In this document: positions 6,464 through 9,075 of the stretch, one piece after another
Layout of the letters: each line of letters starts with the position of its first letter
How positions within the stretch are numbered: the stretch's first letter is position 1
Assembly: GCA_002729275.1 (NCBI GenBank)
Contig: PBTP01000106.1
Coordinates: 27,353 to 36,427, forward strand
Direction: 5' to 3'
Length of the DNA: 9,075 nt
Origin: Roseibacillus sp.
GTDB taxonomy: Bacteria; Verrucomicrobiota; Verrucomicrobiia; Verrucomicrobiales; Akkermansiaceae
The notes under the pieces: generated by a model
Seen by the model: the letters and a program-made list of their open reading frames with translations, nothing else
The model's database searches: none
Told to the model about the DNA's origin: nothing
Made by a program: the position numbers and the translations under genes

Positions 6464-8293
6464 ATGAAACCTAAATCTGTTTATCCGTTCATTATCAGCC
6501 TTGGAGCCCTTGCGGGGTTCTCGTCCTGCCAGGACCAGGGGGACCCTGCTGCTGCCTCTGGCGACGCGGTTGGTCTCGCTGGGAGCGAAGCGCCTGTTGC
6601 CACTGAGCAGCCAGGTGGCGGGGCCCGGGAATGGCCCACATGGGGTCGCGATGGATCGCGCAACATGGTTGGCAACGCGGTCAACCTGCCTGTTGAGGTC
6701 AACCCCGGGGAAATGGATGATGAGACCGAGGAAATTGATCTTACGGGGGCAAAGAATATTCGCTGGGTGGCCAAGTTAGGCTCGCAATCCTACGGGACAA
6801 CATCGGTGGCCTTTGGGAAAGTATTTGCGGGAACGAATAATGAATCTCCCCGGGACAAACGCAACGTGGTCGATCGCGGCAACCTGATGTGTTTTGATGA
6901 GAAGACGGGGGATTTTCTCTGGCAGCTTGTGTCGCCCAAGCTCGGGGCCCGCAAGGTCAGCGACTGGGAATACGTCGGGCTGTGCTCCTCACCTGCCGTG
7001 GAGGAAGACCGGCTCTGGGTAGTGACCAACCGGGGCGAGGTTGTCTGCCTCGATATGAATGGCCTTGCCGATGGCAATGATGGGCCCTTCCAGGACGAGC
7101 AAAAGTATTACGGCGCAGGCCTCTCGGGGATGGCCAAGGCCCGCGATGTCACAGTTGATGGCGAGACCCGGACTCTTTCGGACGCCAGCGCTACTTTGGT
7201 TGAATCTCTGACCAAGCAGATTGAAGGCGGGCTTGAAGGCGATGCTCTCAAGGGGGCCATGGGCCGGCGGAAGGGAGCCTTCGCCGAGGGCGCTCCTAAA
7301 ATCGACGAAACCTACGCTGACATCCTCTGGGTGTTCGATATGCGGGACGCAGACAATGGTGTTGGCGCGTTCCCCCACAATGTCTCAAGCTGCTCTCCCC
7401 TGATTCATGGGGACATTCTCTATACTTCAACATCGAACGGGGTCGACTGGTCTCACACCAACATTCCCGGGGAGTTCATTCCCGGGCTGATCGCCCTCGA
7501 CAAAAACACAGGGAAACTACTTGGAGAAGAGGTCTCGGGCGTTTCTGAGCGAGTGCTCCACGCAAGCTGGAGCTCTCCGGCAGTCGGTAAGGCCAAGGGT
7601 AAAGATGTTCTTGTCTGGGGGGGCGGAGATGGTTTTGCATACGGGTTCAATCCGGTCCCTGTAATGGATGAGGATGAGGGAATTCCGATTCTCAAAGAGC
7701 TCTGGCGCTACGATGGCAACCCTCCGCATTTTCGTAAGAAGCCGGATGGAACCCCGATCAAGTATGCCACCTTCAAAGGGCCTAACGATATTATCGGAAC
7801 GACTGTGATTCATGAAGGCCTTGTTTATTTTGCGATTGGCCAAGACCCGGAACATGGAGATGGAGTTGGCATGCTGAGCTGTGTTGACGCCAGCGCGACA
7901 GGGGATTTGAGCGGCAAGGCCGTATGGACCTACGAATATGGCGATGGATCAGGCATCGGACGCTCGATTTCGACCCCAAGCATTACGGATGATGGTCTTG
8001 TGATCTGCGCTGAGTATGACGGAGACATTCACTGCGTGGATGCCAAGACCGGAAAGCAATACTGGGTCCACGAGACCGGGAGTCGGGTATGGTCTTCGAC
8101 CTTGGTCGCTGACGGGAAGGTTTTCCTCGGCACGGAGGATGGCGAAGTAGTCATTCTGGCCGCGACAAAGGAGAAGAAGCACCTTGGGACTATTGAGCTG
8201 CACGCTCCAATTTACAGTTCTGCGGTGGTTGCCAACGACACGGTTTATATAGCCAGCCAAACTCACCTTTACGCTATCGGGATGGTTGAGTAG
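6464..8293 (+). CDS. PQQ-like beta-propeller lipoprotein
   Basis: A 609-residue exported propeller, probably a lipoprotein. Residues 1-21 are a signal sequence ending GFSS before Cys22; Phe at -3 is unusual for a lipobox, so anchoring is likely but not certain. A Gly/Ala/Pro-rich linker (23-55) follows, then WPTWGRDGSRNMV (57-69). Further family motifs are GTNNESPRD (123-131), CSSPAV, PHNVSSCSPL, WSSPAVG and GQDPEHGDGVG (459-469), a set I associate with a conserved Planctomycetota/Verrucomicrobiota propeller family of unknown function. Blade motifs include MCFDEKTGDFLW, VCLDMNG, ALDKNTGKLL and HCVDAKTGKQYW. Residues about 210-285 form a polar Ala/Gly-rich insertion that carries no blade motif. 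The gene starts 24 bases after the preceding propeller gene, without a clear Shine-Dalgarno, and precedes a symporter pair. No paired adjacent cysteines are seen, so PQQ-dependent oxidation is not supported directly. Confidence 0.87.
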   Translation: MKPKSVYPFIISLGALAGFSSCQDQGDPAAASGDAVGLAGSEAPVATEQPGGGAREWPTWGRDGSRNMVGNAVNLPVEVNPGEMDDETEEIDLTGAKNIRWVAKLGSQSYGTTSVAFGKVFAGTNNESPRDKRNVVDRGNLMCFDEKTGDFLWQLVSPKLGARKVSDWEYVGLCSSPAVEEDRLWVVTNRGEVVCLDMNGLADGNDGPFQDEQKYYGAGLSGMAKARDVTVDGETRTLSDASATLVESLTKQIEGGLEGDALKGAMGRRKGAFAEGAPKIDETYADILWVFDMRDADNGVGAFPHNVSSCSPLIHGDILYTSTSNGVDWSHTNIPGEFIPGLIALDKNTGKLLGEEVSGVSERVLHASWSSPAVGKAKGKDVLVWGGGDGFAYGFNPVPVMDEDEGIPILKELWRYDGNPPHFRKKPDGTPIKYATFKGPNDIIGTTVIHEGLVYFAIGQDPEHGDGVGMLSCVDASATGDLSGKAVWTYEYGDGSGIGRSISTPSITDDGLVICAEYDGDIHCVDAKTGKQYWVHETGSRVWSSTLVADGKVFLGTEDGEVVILAATKEKKHLGTIELHAPIYSSAVVANDTVYIASQTHLYAIGMVE

Positions 8294-8386
8294 AGGAGAC
8301 AAGGTTCGATCTGCTTCGGGTAGACGCCGTCCTCGCCCCATAAGAACAAGAAATACTCCGTGTTCCGCAGCCCGACCCTGAATGGC

Positions 8387-8623
8387 ATGAAAAAAACTTC
8401 CGTTGTTTTCCTTCTAATTTTTGTCGCCCTTGCCGTTCTTCATCAGGACGCATGGAACTGGAGCAGCTCAAATCTAGTGTTTGGGTTCATGCCTGTGGGC
8501 TTGGCCTATCACGCACTCTATTCTATTACGGCGGCCCTTTTCTGGGGAATCGTTATCAAGTTCGCCTGGCCCGAGGACCTCGAGGAGTGGGCTGAAGGAG
8601 AAGAGAAGAATTCAGCATCCTAA
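8387..8623 (+). CDS. DUF3311-type small membrane protein, probable symporter partner
   Basis: A 78-residue protein with two predicted membrane helices: about 5-19 (VVFLLIFVALAVLHQ) and about 36-58, followed by an acidic soluble tail (WPEDLEEWAEGEEKN). The HQDAWNW turn, FGFMPVGLAYHALYSI and the final WP match my memory of DUF3311, a family usually encoded just before a sodium:solute symporter. I chose the ATG at 8387, giving MKKTSVVF. A GTG at 8360 in frame would add nine residues with little reason. The symporter starts 11 bases after this stop, which supports co-translation and a physical partnership like YhdT with PanF or YjcH with ActP (analogy). The 93 bases before it hold no recognised gene, terminator or strong promoter. 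The role in transport is inferred. Confidence 0.75.
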   Translation: MKKTSVVFLLIFVALAVLHQDAWNWSSSNLVFGFMPVGLAYHALYSITAALFWGIVIKFAWPEDLEEWAEGEEKNSAS

Positions 8624-8634
8624 ACCAAAGAATT

Positions 8635-9075
8635 ATGGCAACCGTATGGGTGATAGTCTGCTACCTGGGAGCTCTTCTCGCGTTCGCGCTCGGCTCCAAG
8701 GCTCTCTTTCGGGGCACGAGTAACGACTACTTTGTCGCCAGCCGTTCAATCGGACCGTTCATGCTTCTCATGTCGGTTTTCGGAACGACCATGACGGCCT
8801 TTGCGCTGGTGGGATCAACAGGCAAGGCGTTTGAAAGGGGAGTAGGAACCTACGGACTGATGGCCTCCTCATCCGGGCTCATACACGCAGCCTGCTTCTT
8901 TCTGATCGGGGTAAAAATCTGGTCGATTGGTAAGCGCCACGGCTTTGTGACTCAGATCCAGTTTTTTCGCGCCCGTTTCAGCTCCAACGGACTTGGGTAT
9001 CTCCTCTTTCCCATTTTCGTGCTCCTGGTCATTCCCTACCTGCTTATTGGAGTTATTGGTGCGGGCAAGACGCTC
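8635..9075 (+). CDS. Sodium:solute symporter (SSS family), 3' end beyond window
   Basis: The first 147 codons of a gene that stays open to the last base of the window. The start at 8635 gives MATVWVIVCYLGALLAF, the short first helix typical of SSS (solute carrier 5) transporters. Next come SNDYFVASRSIGPF (family form: dYFlAgRslg) and a second helix with FGTTMTAFALVGS, in the region that contributes to sodium and substrate sites in this fold. GKAFERGVGTYGLMA follows, then helices near 75-97 and 121-142. Family assignment is good; the substrate (pantothenate, a monocarboxylate, an amino acid, a sugar or other) cannot be told from this part. The gene lies 11 bases after the DUF3311-like gene, and no Shine-Dalgarno stands out before its ATG. 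In an uptake pathway it would act at the inner membrane, downstream of the outer-membrane receptor. Confidence 0.85.
   Translation, partial: MATVWVIVCYLGALLAFALGSKALFRGTSNDYFVASRSIGPFMLLMSVFGTTMTAFALVGSTGKAFERGVGTYGLMASSSGLIHAACFFLIGVKIWSIGKRHGFVTQIQFFRARFSSNGLGYLLFPIFVLLVIPYLLIGVIGAGKTL

Noticed and set aside
485..8293. Calling the propeller proteins PQQ-dependent dehydrogenases or BamB
   Set aside because: The blade motif defines only the fold; no adjacent cysteine pair or other clear quinoprotein active-site set is visible, and no outer-membrane assembly genes lie nearby.
8305..8336. GGTTCGATCT followed by a C-rich stretch, resembling the T-arm and 3' end of a tRNA or an attachment site
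   Set aside because: The bases around it cannot form the T-arm stem, no acceptor or anticodon arm is present nearby, and no integrase or direct repeat is seen.

Overview
The window looks like a chromosomal stretch from a Gram-negative, outer-membrane-bearing bacterium. Verrucomicrobiota is the best guess, with Planctomycetota or a relative second. The reasons are a secretin, a TonB-dependent receptor, and three exported PQQ-like beta-propeller proteins. Two of these propellers have domain layouts and motifs (WPxWGRDxSRNMV, GTNNExPRD, GQDPEHGxGVG; propeller plus Ig-like plus LamG-like tail) that I associate with those phyla. This taxonomic call is inference from protein style, not a match.

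Layout: (1) 1-483, the 3' end of a secretin gene on the plus strand, ending one base from (2) a convergent gene at 485-1708 (minus) for a secreted propeller protein. (3) A compact divergent regulatory gap at 1709-1816. (4) 1817-3973 (plus), a complete TonB-dependent outer-membrane receptor. (5) A 186-base gap at 3974-4159 holding what looks like the C-terminal tail of a second, lost receptor, followed by a tight palindrome cluster. (6) 4160-6439, a large secreted propeller/Ig-like/LamG-like protein. (7) 6464-8293, a propeller lipoprotein. (8) 8387-8623, a small two-helix membrane protein of DUF3311 type. (9) 8635 to the window end, the first 147 residues of a sodium:solute symporter (SSS) gene that runs off the edge.

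Genes 6 to 9 are on one strand with gaps of 24, 93 and 11 bases and could be one operon; the receptor may be its first gene or may have its own transcript. Together they resemble a nutrient handling locus: outer-membrane import by the receptor, periplasmic or surface propeller proteins of unknown chemistry, and inner-membrane sodium-coupled uptake. The substrate cannot be read from the sequence. The propellers are PQQ-like by fold only: I see no adjacent cysteine pair of the kind found in classical quinoprotein alcohol dehydrogenases, so catalytic activity should not be assumed.

The most unusual signals are non-coding. The two divergent genes at 1708 and 1817 carry mirror-image leaders with the same spaced words (GCGC-N7-TGACCT-N11-GCACC-ATG). 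The 3974-4159 gap carries a decayed receptor tail. No RNA gene, insertion sequence, CRISPR array or complete mobile element was seen.
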